Shown here: piece after piece, positions 1 to 7,800 of the stretch
Numbering within the stretch: the stretch's first letter is position 1
Layout: every line of letters begins with the position of its first letter
Source: Planctomycetota bacterium
Lineage (GTDB): Bacteria > Planctomycetota > UBA11346
Direction: 5' to 3'
Assembly: GCA_024641365.1 (NCBI GenBank)
Contig: JAHEDF010000142.1
Coordinates: forward strand, 1-8,770
Length of the DNA: 8,770 nucleotides
The notes under the pieces: generated by a model
The model's database searches: none
Told to the model about the DNA's origin: nothing
Seen by the model: only the letters and a program-made list of their open reading frames with translations
Made by a program: the position numbers and the translations under genes

Positions 1-2795
1 CAATAGATAGTCCTGGGGTTGTTTTATTAATGGGACCAGACGATGTATCGCCACGTCGATTTCAAGGTGATGGTGCAAATGGTGAAGTTATTGATGTCGC
101 AAATGGCTTTGCCTTATTAGCAGGGTTAAGGAATTTAGCCTTATTGGACCTCGCTACGGGACAAGCAAAATGGGCTATCAGTTTTCCCGGTGGTCGAGAT
201 GGCGTGCAGGGTCGCATTGGTGATAAACATGTCATTGTGAGCACGAATGATCAATTAGCCTTATTAGATGCGAAAGATGGGAAAATAATATCGTCTCGTG
301 GATTAGGCCAAAGTATGTCATTGGCATTAACTGCTGATCTGGTCATGGCTGCAACCACAGAACGTATTATTAGCTGGGGACGCGGCGCTTCATTTTTGGA
401 GCGATTGACCAAAGCAGCTGCTGCTAATCCACAAGATTACCGCCCATGGGGAACGCTGGCTTCTTTTTATGATTCACGAGGCGAAAAAGAGCGGTCGTTT
501 AATTGTTTAATTGAAGCGCTGCAGCGTGGAGCTCCAGTAGATTATTGTGAACGAGCAGCTCGTTTGGTGCGAGCCGATTTGGAATTACGAGTTGGCGATA
601 AAAATACATTTAGTGAACCAATGGCTAAATTGGAGTCATTAACGAAATATTATGATCGTCTTACTGGTGAAGTCGCTTTATGGAACGCACGACATCAAGA
701 AATTCTTGGCGATGTTCAGGCGGCATCCTCGTTATTTAGCCAAGCACTCAATGGCGATGATTATCGTTTACTGCTAAAGGATCGTCTTGAAGTAAGCATT
801 CATGCATTGGCAAAATCTGGGTTAGCACGTTTATCAGGAAAATCGGTACGACCACTTGTTGATGCTCCCCCGTCCACCATGCCATCTCCAAAATTAGCAT
901 GGAATTTTCCAGGCAAGCGGGGTAACAAAACATTGTTGGCTGGTGATTTAGCAGTTGGTTTTGCAAATGGATTTTTAAGTGCCATAAATGTTACTGATGG
1001 CCAATTGGTATGGCGAAGAACACCAGTTCGGCAGTTGTTGGGAGTGAAAGTTTTCAATAATTTGCCAAATGATAATGAGGATGGTATTCCGATAGATGAA
1101 GTTGTTGCAGGCTCCAGCGCTGCTACAGCAGGACTTCAAAAAGACGATATCTTATTATCATTCCAAGGAAAAAAGACGACAAACTTCCAAAGAGATTTAC
1201 AAGTTGTTGTTCCCACTATGGAACCCGGCACGCCTTATAATATGACGGTTAAGCGTAATGGTAAAATTATTGAATTACATGGTTTATTAGGCGGCGAACC
1301 AGTTGAGCCATTAGCAGCAAATGATAAAACGGTTTTGCTCTGGTTAACAATGTCTATTACCAACCCACAACAATTACGACAGCAATCAGTTCCAGAGGGA
1401 ATGTGGTTTGCCGCTGTTGATATTGCATCAGGAAAAGAATTATTTCGCTATGCGCTGCGACCGACCAATAGTTTAGGAGAAACGCCTGCTCAACCAATTT
1501 TGACAGACAATGATTTTATATTAACCCAAGAGGCAAGCGATCTCATTTGTTTATCTGCCCATGGCGCACCTCCAGGAGAAGCGCCAACGCCTTTATGGCG
1601 TTTGCCGTTGGGTGAAAATGGCATGTCACAATTAAAATTATTACCGGGCGGTCTCTTATGGCTGCCTGAAGATGGTCGAAATCGTATCCATATTATAAAT
1701 TTAGAAAATGGCAGTACTCAATATGTTTTACCTGAAGACTTAGCTGCAGATCCAATATTTGTTGGGGATGTGTGCTATTGCTTAGGACAAGCTGGACGTA
1801 TTACGTGTTGGGATTTAGGAATAGGTCGTCAACGTTGGCGAACCGATAAAGTGTATGGTCGCCTGCATGCTGTCAGTGGCGATGGCATTTACGCATCAGA
1901 TGAACAAAACCAATTAGTTATTTTAGATGCATTTAGTGGAGCAGTTCGCCGTCGCTTTGGGGAATGGAGTACTATTGAAAGCTTAGTACGCGATCGAGAT
2001 CATTTGTCGGTATTTGTAAGACGGATTGATCGCTCCCAGGCGTTGGCACGAATTGCCTTAGTGGGTGGACATATTGCCTGGGAACAACGACTCCCTCCTG
2101 GTGTTGAAGTTCAGGAATTGATTTCTGCTCCTGATGCATTTGGCGCAATCCTTTCCGATGGTCCCAGTACACGTAACTTGTTACTGATGGATTTAAAAGG
2201 AAATGTTCGCACTGCCTGTCCAATAGGAATTGACGATAAAATACTTCCTGTTTCTGGCGCTGCTCTCAGCTCCGGTGAAAAGGGGCTTACTGTTTTGCCT
2301 AATATGACCCAGCAAAACGCTCCAGAACTACCTTGTTCGGTGTTTGCAGAGGAAGACAAAAAGGACAAAGATCTATTACCGCTCTATAATAAAGTAAGAG
2401 AACAACTGCAGTGGCAAACCGTCGGCACTGCAGCCTATGCAATTGGACGACAAAAAAATGCCTTAGTTATATTTGCTCGCCTTGGTCCAGACGGCACTAA
2501 TTTAACGCTCCGCCTATCTGATGGTGAAGATACCATTGATGCTATTGGGCAAATGGCCACCTTCACTCCTACACACCCACAATTTACTGGTGGCGGATCG
2601 TGGGTTGTCGATGGTGCTCAGCGTATTTCTGCCGATGGAGAGCCGATTATATTAGGGTTAAGGCTACAATCTGCTCCGGATAAATTACCAGGTACCGCAT
2701 TATCTATGCGCGCGTCGTGTGGCGATGCCAGCGATGCTCCGCAAGCACCTTGGTGGCTACGGCGCGTATGGCGAAAAGTGACAAATGGACCATGA
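1..2795 (+). CDS. Large PQQ-like beta-propeller protein with TPR-like and PDZ insertions (5' partial)
   Basis: The reading frame is open to the left edge: the codons before the ATG at 30 read IDSPGVVLL and continue blade-like sequence, and that ATG has no good ribosome site, so the true start is probably outside the window. Numbering from the ATG at 30, residues 1-115 are PQQ-like blades (LALLD recurs exactly 40 residues apart, each followed by a D-x-x-x-G type turn). Residues about 120-270 are helical and include a TPR-like unit at about 130-168. Another blade lies at about 288-330 (DGQLVWRR). A PDZ domain spans about 336-420 (AGSSAATAGLQKDDILLSFQ). More blades follow to about 720, then a C-terminal region of unclear fold. 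It is likely a protein-interaction scaffold or sensor in the cell envelope (inference). I see no evidence that it binds PQQ or is an enzyme; similarity to BamB or quinoprotein dehydrogenases would be only at the propeller-fold level. Its stop overlaps the acpS start, so the two are co-translated. Confidence 0.85.
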   Translation, partial: IDSPGVVLLMGPDDVSPRRFQGDGANGEVIDVANGFALLAGLRNLALLDLATGQAKWAISFPGGRDGVQGRIGDKHVIVSTNDQLALLDAKDGKIISSRGLGQSMSLALTADLVMAATTERIISWGRGASFLERLTKAAAANPQDYRPWGTLASFYDSRGEKERSFNCLIEALQRGAPVDYCERAARLVRADLELRVGDKNTFSEPMAKLESLTKYYDRLTGEVALWNARHQEILGDVQAASSLFSQALNGDDYRLLLKDRLEVSIHALAKSGLARLSGKSVRPLVDAPPSTMPSPKLAWNFPGKRGNKTLLAGDLAVGFANGFLSAINVTDGQLVWRRTPVRQLLGVKVFNNLPNDNEDGIPIDEVVAGSSAATAGLQKDDILLSFQGKKTTNFQRDLQVVVPTMEPGTPYNMTVKRNGKIIELHGLLGGEPVEPLAANDKTVLLWLTMSITNPQQLRQQSVPEGMWFAAVDIASGKELFRYALRPTNSLGETPAQPILTDNDFILTQEASDLICLSAHGAPPGEAPTPLWRLPLGENGMSQLKLLPGGLLWLPEDGRNRIHIINLENGSTQYVLPEDLAADPIFVGDVCYCLGQAGRITCWDLGIGRQRWRTDKVYGRLHAVSGDGIYASDEQNQLVILDAFSGAVRRRFGEWSTIESLVRDRDHLSVFVRRIDRSQALARIALVGGHIAWEQRLPPGVEVQELISAPDAFGAILSDGPSTRNLLLMDLKGNVRTACPIGIDDKILPVSGAALSSGEKGLTVLPNMTQQNAPELPCSVFAEEDKKDKDLLPLYNKVREQLQWQTVGTAAYAIGRQKNALVIFARLGPDGTNLTLRLSDGEDTIDAIGQMATFTPTHPQFTGGGSWVVDGAQRISADGEPIILGLRLQSAPDKLPGTALSMRASCGDASDAPQAPWWLRRVWRKVTNGP

Positions 2796-3172
2796 TAGTA
2801 GGTTTAGGTACTGATATTATTGGCTTAGATCGCATTCAGAAAACCTATCAACGACAAGGACAGCGATTTCTTGATCGTGTTTATACACCTGCAGAACAGG
2901 CTTATATATTAGATCGCCGAGATCCTACCGAACGTTTAGCATCGCGCTGGGCTGCAAAAGAAGCGTGTATGAAAGCGCTTGGAACGGGCTGGGCAAAGGG
3001 CGTTCATTTTTTGCAAATTTCTTTGTTACCAGGTCTTAATGGCGGCCCTCCCATACTCACATTATCGGATGAGGCTTTAGTGGTCGCCAATAAATTAGGC
3101 GCGATACGATTTCATTGCTCCGTTAGCCACAGCAATAATTTAGCTATTGCGACCGTTATTCTTGAATCGTGA
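2792..3172 (+). CDS. acpS: Holo-[acyl-carrier-protein] synthase (AcpS)
   Basis: AcpS transfers 4'-phosphopantetheine from coenzyme A to a serine of apo-acyl carrier protein, activating fatty acid synthesis in the cytoplasm. The start is taken as the ATG at 2792, giving 126 residues, the usual AcpS length, with the family N-terminus MIVGLGTDIIGLDRI. Starts further upstream in this frame (for example 2717) add residues foreign to the family and sit deep inside the preceding gene. Visible key residues are the metal-binding Asp8 in GTD, Glu57 in the WAAKEACMKALGTG signature with nearby Lys56 and Lys61, and the C-terminal SVSHSNNLAIATVI strand. The family normally works as a trimer. The start overlaps the stop of the propeller gene as ATGA, and no strong Shine-Dalgarno is visible (only GGA close to the start), so translation probably depends on coupling to the upstream gene. 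Confidence 0.95.
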   Translation: MIVGLGTDIIGLDRIQKTYQRQGQRFLDRVYTPAEQAYILDRRDPTERLASRWAAKEACMKALGTGWAKGVHFLQISLLPGLNGGPPILTLSDEALVVANKLGAIRFHCSVSHSNNLAIATVILES

Positions 3173-3178
3173 CATACT

Positions 3179-4321
3179 ATGAACCCAGCTCTGCGTGCGT
3201 TAAAACCTTATCCAATGGCCGAATTACAAGCTCGCAAAGCGGCAGTAATTGCCTCTGGGAAAAAGGTCTATGATTTCGGTACTGGTGACCCGATTGAGCC
3301 GACCCCGACATTTATAATCAATGCATTAAAAGCTTCCGTACCTACAATAAGCCAATATCCCTCTGTTGCAGGAACTCCGCAATTACGGCAAGCAGTCAGC
3401 GCGTATTTAAAACGCCGTTTTGGATCTGACATCAATCCTGACACACAAATATTGCCAGCTGCTGGTAGTAAAGAAGCCATTTTTCATTTACCGCTAGCCT
3501 TCTTAGATGCGAATTCGCAAAAAAACATCGTTATTTACGGAACGCCAGGCTATCCCGTCTATCAAGCTGGGGCATTATTTTCTGGTGGAAATGAATTTCC
3601 CGTACAGCTCACCCCGGCAAATGGCTATCGTTTAGAATTACAAAATATAAATACGGATATTTTAGAACGTACAGCAATTGTTTGGATTAATTATCCTCAT
3701 AATCCAACTGGGGCATGCGTAGAAAAAAGTTATTACAAAGAGCAATTAGCTATCTGTAATAAATATAATATAATCCTCGCATCAGATGAATGTTATCAAG
3801 ATATGTGGTTTGGTTCAACTACACCACCCCCCTCCCTCTTAGAAGTTGGTTATTCGGGTGCATTAGTATTTCACTCGTGCTCTAAACGTTCTGGTATGAC
3901 AGGATATCGAAGTGGTTTTATTGCAGGTGATCCGACATTAATTGCATCGTATCGTCGTTGGCGAGCCGCTATGGGTGTTGGCAGCCCCGCATTTATTGAG
4001 ATGGCCGCGGCAGCAGCTTGGTCTGATGATCAGCATGCCCAGGAACGTCGAAAGGCTTTTTCAGAGAAATATAAATTACTTGCTGATGGATTAGCGAAAA
4101 AAGGCATCACCGTTTTACCCAGTCAAGCAGGATTATACGTTTGGGCAAAAGTGCCACACGAATTGAGTGCAGATAATTATGCGGCACGTTGTTTAGAAGC
4201 TGGTATAGTAATTAGTCCTGGTGGATTCTTTGGACCAGGCGCTGAAAATTGTTTTCGCTTGGCAGTGGTGCCCAGTCTAGCCGACTGTGAAGCAGCATTG
4301 GCTATTTGGCCATCGAATTAG
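3179..4321 (+). CDS. dapC: PLP-dependent class I/II aminotransferase, N-succinyldiaminopimelate aminotransferase-like (DapC)
   Basis: This 380-residue protein has a complete fold-type I aminotransferase. The closest remembered family is the proteobacterial DapC type, which makes N-succinyl-LL-diaminopimelate from its 2-oxo precursor with glutamate as amino donor, in lysine and meso-DAP synthesis. Family features are the N-terminus MNPALRALKPYPMAELQA, the YPSVAGTPQLRQA segment, and VFHSCSKRSGMTGYRSGF with the Schiff-base Lys236. Other PLP and substrate residues visible are Asn175 in NPTG, Asp203 and Tyr206 in ASDECY, Arg244, and the carboxylate-binding Arg360 in CFRLAVV. The length is slightly short of the usual about 400. 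It starts 6 bases after the acpS stop with no clear Shine-Dalgarno, consistent with the same transcript. No other lysine-pathway gene is in view. The substrate could be another amino acid; LL-DAP or alanine/aspartate aminotransferases are the alternatives. The fold is certain and the exact substrate is moderately sure. Confidence 0.88.
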   Translation: MNPALRALKPYPMAELQARKAAVIASGKKVYDFGTGDPIEPTPTFIINALKASVPTISQYPSVAGTPQLRQAVSAYLKRRFGSDINPDTQILPAAGSKEAIFHLPLAFLDANSQKNIVIYGTPGYPVYQAGALFSGGNEFPVQLTPANGYRLELQNINTDILERTAIVWINYPHNPTGACVEKSYYKEQLAICNKYNIILASDECYQDMWFGSTTPPPSLLEVGYSGALVFHSCSKRSGMTGYRSGFIAGDPTLIASYRRWRAAMGVGSPAFIEMAAAAAWSDDQHAQERRKAFSEKYKLLADGLAKKGITVLPSQAGLYVWAKVPHELSADNYAARCLEAGIVISPGGFFGPGAENCFRLAVVPSLADCEAALAIWPSN

Positions 4322-4338
4322 TGATCATAAATTAGCTA

Positions 4339-4731
4339 TTAAGCAATTTCAGTCTGTAGTTTTGTTAATTGTTGGATGAGGGCTCTATCGTCTCGTTCAC
4401 CCTCTTTATGTGTTGTTTCTATGGTTGTTAAAATTTCTCTAATCACATCAAACATCTTTTGTAAATTAGAGGCCAATTCATCTTGAATTGTAATGTGACC
4501 ATCACGCACTTTACCAAGTAATTGCTCACCATTTTGTGCCAAGGATTGTAATTTTACAAAGCCAAAATAGCCACTTCCGCGCCTAATGCCATGAATGGCC
4601 TTCAATATATTATGCAGGTATTTATGGTTCTCTGGCTCTTTCTCGAGAGCAATAAAATCTTGATCAAGGCGGTCAAGATCCTCATAACACTTAATTAAAA
4701 AGTCTTTTATCAGCTCGTCGTTTTCACCCAT
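4339..4731 (-). CDS. Stand-alone HPt (histidine phosphotransfer) domain protein
   Basis: This 130-residue cytoplasmic protein is made almost wholly of one HPt four-helix bundle. HPt proteins carry a phosphoryl group between response-regulator receivers and histidine kinases. The signature is LKAIHGIRRGSGYFGF at residues 43-58, which aligns with the CheA-type P1 motif xxIHxIKGxSGxxGF and puts the phosphorylatable histidine at His47. The following SLAQNGEQLLGKVRDG matches the third helix of P1-like domains. The usual Lys-Gly after the histidine is Arg50-Arg51 here, an unusual change near the active site. There is no kinase, receiver or other domain, so it must work with partners encoded elsewhere, or possibly with the DUF4388 protein just upstream (inference). 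The ATG at 4731 has a GAGGA ribosome site four bases away. The gene faces dapC tail to tail across 17 bases. Confidence 0.88.
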   Translation of the reverse strand: MGENDELIKDFLIKCYEDLDRLDQDFIALEKEPENHKYLHNILKAIHGIRRGSGYFGFVKLQSLAQNGEQLLGKVRDGHITIQDELASNLQKMFDVIREILTTIETTHKEGERDDRALIQQLTKLQTEIA

Positions 4732-4735
4732 AAGG

Positions 4736-4740
4736 TCCTC
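4736..4740 (-). promoter_or_regulatory. Ribosome binding site of the HPt gene
   Basis: On the minus strand GAGGA precedes the ATG at 4731 with a four-base spacer. It supports that ATG as the start and independent translation of the gene. Confidence 0.6.
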
Positions 4741-4768
4741 GTGAGCAATGAGACAAAGATCACCACTC

Positions 4769-4803
4769 TCTATAAAAAAACCTCAAAGAAGGCCATCTGT
4801 CAA
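4769..4803 (-). promoter_or_regulatory. Possible promoter for the HPt gene
   Basis: The minus strand has a perfect TTGACA (4803-4798) about 70 bases before the HPt ATG. At the ideal 17-base spacing the -10 would fall in a T run, which is a poor match. A better TATAGA (4774-4769) sits 23 bases away, which is too far for a standard sigma-70 promoter. Local AT-richness and the 119-base gap before the HPt gene make a promoter plausible but unproven. Confidence 0.25.
4774..4792 (-). terminator. Weak hairpin plus seven-T run downstream of the DUF4388 gene
   Basis: On the minus strand CCTT-CTTT-GAGG (4792-4781) can form a four-pair stem, one of them G-U, with a four-base loop. It is followed at once by seven T (4780-4774). 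The position, between the stop of the 1123-residue gene and the HPt start, suits a terminator. The stem is very short, so it may be only partly effective or not a terminator at all. Confidence 0.25.
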
Positions 4804-4821
4804 CACACATGTTACCCAAGT

Positions 4822-4837
4822 CTCTGTGCTATCAGAG
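4822..4837 (-). repeat. Small inverted repeat after the DUF4388 gene
   Basis: CTCTG and CAGAG flank a six-base loop, 13 bases or so beyond the stop of the 1123-residue gene. No T run follows, so it is not a convincing intrinsic terminator. It could protect the 3' end of the message or be chance. Confidence 0.3.
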
Positions 4838-4850
4838 CTCGATTTTCACT

Positions 4851-7800
4851 TTATTTAGGTGCGTAGAAGCCAACCGTTCCACTCATAGTAACTATTGCTA
4901 CCTGATTACCAATGATGGTCGGCGATAAGTAATCTGCGTTGTTGGTGAGTGTGAAGCCATGAGGGCCAACAACCTGCATAGTTTTTCCACATGGTACTAC
5001 AGCGTGACCTGCCCATGTGATAGGAATTCCTGCCACCCGACCTTCAAATTTTCCAAGATCAATCCACGCATCCCCCTGTAAGATAATCGCTCGATTATCG
5101 GGAGTTATGTACATGTTCTCGCCACCTGATTTCGCTTCTTGCGGTAAAGATGTACGCTTGGGTTCTTGAAGGCCATCAAACCGCCAATACCCATTAAAAG
5201 TAACAGCGTGTAGGTGACCGCCTGACAGCCACGAACTAAGAATTGGGCCATCACATTGGTATTGTTCAACTAACTTACCATCATCTGGCAGATATGCCTC
5301 AAAGACACCATTCGCACGAGCAATTACGATGCGTTCGTTGATTACATGTGGACCACATACAAATTTTTCTCCTTTTGGTCCATGCCAAACGGAGAGTGGA
5401 TTTTTTTCATCGCCTGCATGCACTGCGCCATCTAAGCCAGCAATAACAAAATAACGACGATCAACAATTAATTCACTCATATAAGTTGTCATTGCTAAGT
5501 CGGTACGCGCTGGAATCGGCAAGCGTTCTATGCCTTGTTTTCCAATTCTGATAACAATGCCTTCACGCGTTGGATAATAAATACCATCATCCGATGCTGA
5601 TGCTGCCGCATACAACGGTTGACCGACAAGTTCTCCGGTTCCTGGATTTTCAAAAGCATAAAATACGGGTTCTTTACCCGGGGTAATTGAAGCACCACGC
5701 TGACGACTTGCTATATATAATGTTCCATTAATCGCTGTTGGTTTTGTCGTTACCGTCATTTGTAATTCAACATTGCCAACACTCGTACGTACTAAATCAA
5801 CTGGTAAAAACCAACCGCCTTCTGCGTCTGTTGCAGCGACAGTTTTTTCATCAAATCCATCTTTTTGAATTGCAAATTCTAAGTTTGTTCGTTCGCCGGC
5901 AGGAATATTTAAAATAAATGGTGTTTTACCGATAACTTTCCCATCGCGAACTACATTTGCATCTGTGGGTTTGCTGTGGATTACTAATGGTAAATATCGT
6001 AAACCCATACGTTGAGCAATTTCATGGCTGCGATCCTTATCACCTGCCAACATTGCGGCTTGCAATTCTTCTTGCCATGCCTGTTGCTGTCCACGAACGC
6101 TATCAATGGAACTTAGATCACTTTTTGCTAATACATAAGCAGATGTGCGGGACCATTCTTTGCGCGCTATTATATCTTTTAATATACGTTCATTGGCTTC
6201 CCAATCACTCTGTCGAGCGAAAGAGCGTGCCGTTTCTAATGCTTGATTAGCCGATTCTTCCATTTTTCGTAGACTCGCAACTCGACTGTCCACCAAGGTT
6301 TTTATTTCAGGAGACGGCTGGAATTCTTGTAGCCAAACATCAATAGCATTTGCTTGGTCGAGAACGTTACGATCAGCAACGAAGGCACTCATTTCATTTA
6401 ATAATTGAGCAATATTTTTCAATTCTGCCGCATTTGATGCTTGTGGCCATTTTTCGTTAGCTTGTTTTACTTTCTCAGAATAACCGCCCATTTCAGCAAC
6501 GTCACTACTTGTAGCTAATAATTCTAATCCAACACTTTGCAGTCCTTCTAATTCCTTTTTAGTTGCCTCATTTTTTTCGCGTAACATGTTGGCTTCAGCC
6601 GCCAGTGGCGTTCCTTTTAATTGAGTGCCTAATTGTAAACGATTCAATTCTTCATCAACGGCTTTGTAATCACCAACATCGGCTAATTTCCCAAGTTCTT
6701 TAACCAATTGAATATTTTTCTGCTGAAGTCGTTCAAATTCCTTTTTGATACGTTCAATTTGATCTCGCTGATGTGGGGGAGGATTGGTTGCGATAATTTG
6801 ATTTACTAATGCTGAACGTTCGCTGAGTGGTAAAGTAGCGGAACCAGCACGCTCCAGGCTAGATAAGCGCCAGCGCTGCAAATATTCTGCTGCTGCTTCA
6901 CCAACTCTGCCCGAATTATTTGTTGTGACTTGACTGGCTTGGGCTGCTTTTCCTTGATCGAGTAATTTAGCAACTTGGGCAACAAGGGCATCTGATTCTC
7001 TGTTTAGTTTTTGCTCCTCCATAGTAATTTTTCTACGGAGTTCTACTGGCTGACGATCAATTGGCAGTTGTGATAATCTTATGATAGCCGTTTTGTAATC
7101 TTCACTCTCAATAAATTTTTCTATATTTTTTACTTCTAAAGCAATGGCATTGTCAAATTTTAGGGTGAGATCATTCACTTTTTCTATAGCAACAATATCA
7201 TTACCAGCTTGATCACGAGCTTCTTGAATATGGGCGAGCGCCTCAATCCAACTACGAGCAAGTAATTGATCGACAAAAGCTTGGGTAGATGTATCCAAAG
7301 CTTCACTACGATGTTTTGAATCGATTACTAAATAACCAACGCCAGATACCAATATTAATGCCGCTACTAAAATAACACGGAGGGCGACATTACTGCCTTG
7401 TTCCGGTGCGGCGCGATGTGGAACAAAATCGGATAAGTATTCCTGTGAACTACTGACACTTGGTGTCTGAAAAGGTTCTGCCGTTTGGGCAGCGGCACGT
7501 AAACGTGAAATACCACCTTGTGCTTGGATTGCTTTTTTCACAACGCCGCGTTCGGCCATGCTGCACAACATTTTTGACATGTTGAGCGTGCTTTCACGAA
7601 ACGCGACGGCTATTTCTTCAATTGTTTTGCGACCATCAATAAAATTAAGGACATGCTTTTCAAATTCATTGAGTGGTCCTGCATCTGATTCGCTTTCAGA
7701 CATTGTATATATTGCATTACCGCCGCCCACTTCTGCCATTACCCGATCAACTTCTGCTACACGTGCTTGAACCGTATTTAACAGTACATCGGTTCCAATG

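Noticed and set aside
30..32. ATG at 30 as the true start of the first propeller gene
   Set aside because: The frame is open to the window edge with blade-like residues before it, and there is no well-placed ribosome site.
748..1057. Two overlapping antisense open frames inside the first propeller gene
   Set aside because: They lie wholly within a well-supported gene, show no recognisable domain and have unlikely composition; shadows.
2717..2791. Upstream ATG extension of acpS by 25 residues
   Set aside because: The added residues are unlike any AcpS, lie inside the propeller gene, and the ATG at 2792 gives the canonical N-terminus and length.
1..2795. PQQ-dependent dehydrogenase
   Set aside because: Only the propeller fold is shared; I could not see the adjacent-cysteine pair or a cytochrome domain, and TPR and PDZ modules argue for a scaffold.
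5957..6250. Plus-strand 97-residue hydrophobic open frame
   Set aside because: It is antisense to the stalk/PEGA part of the large gene; its Cys/His/Leu-rich make-up is typical of a shadow frame.
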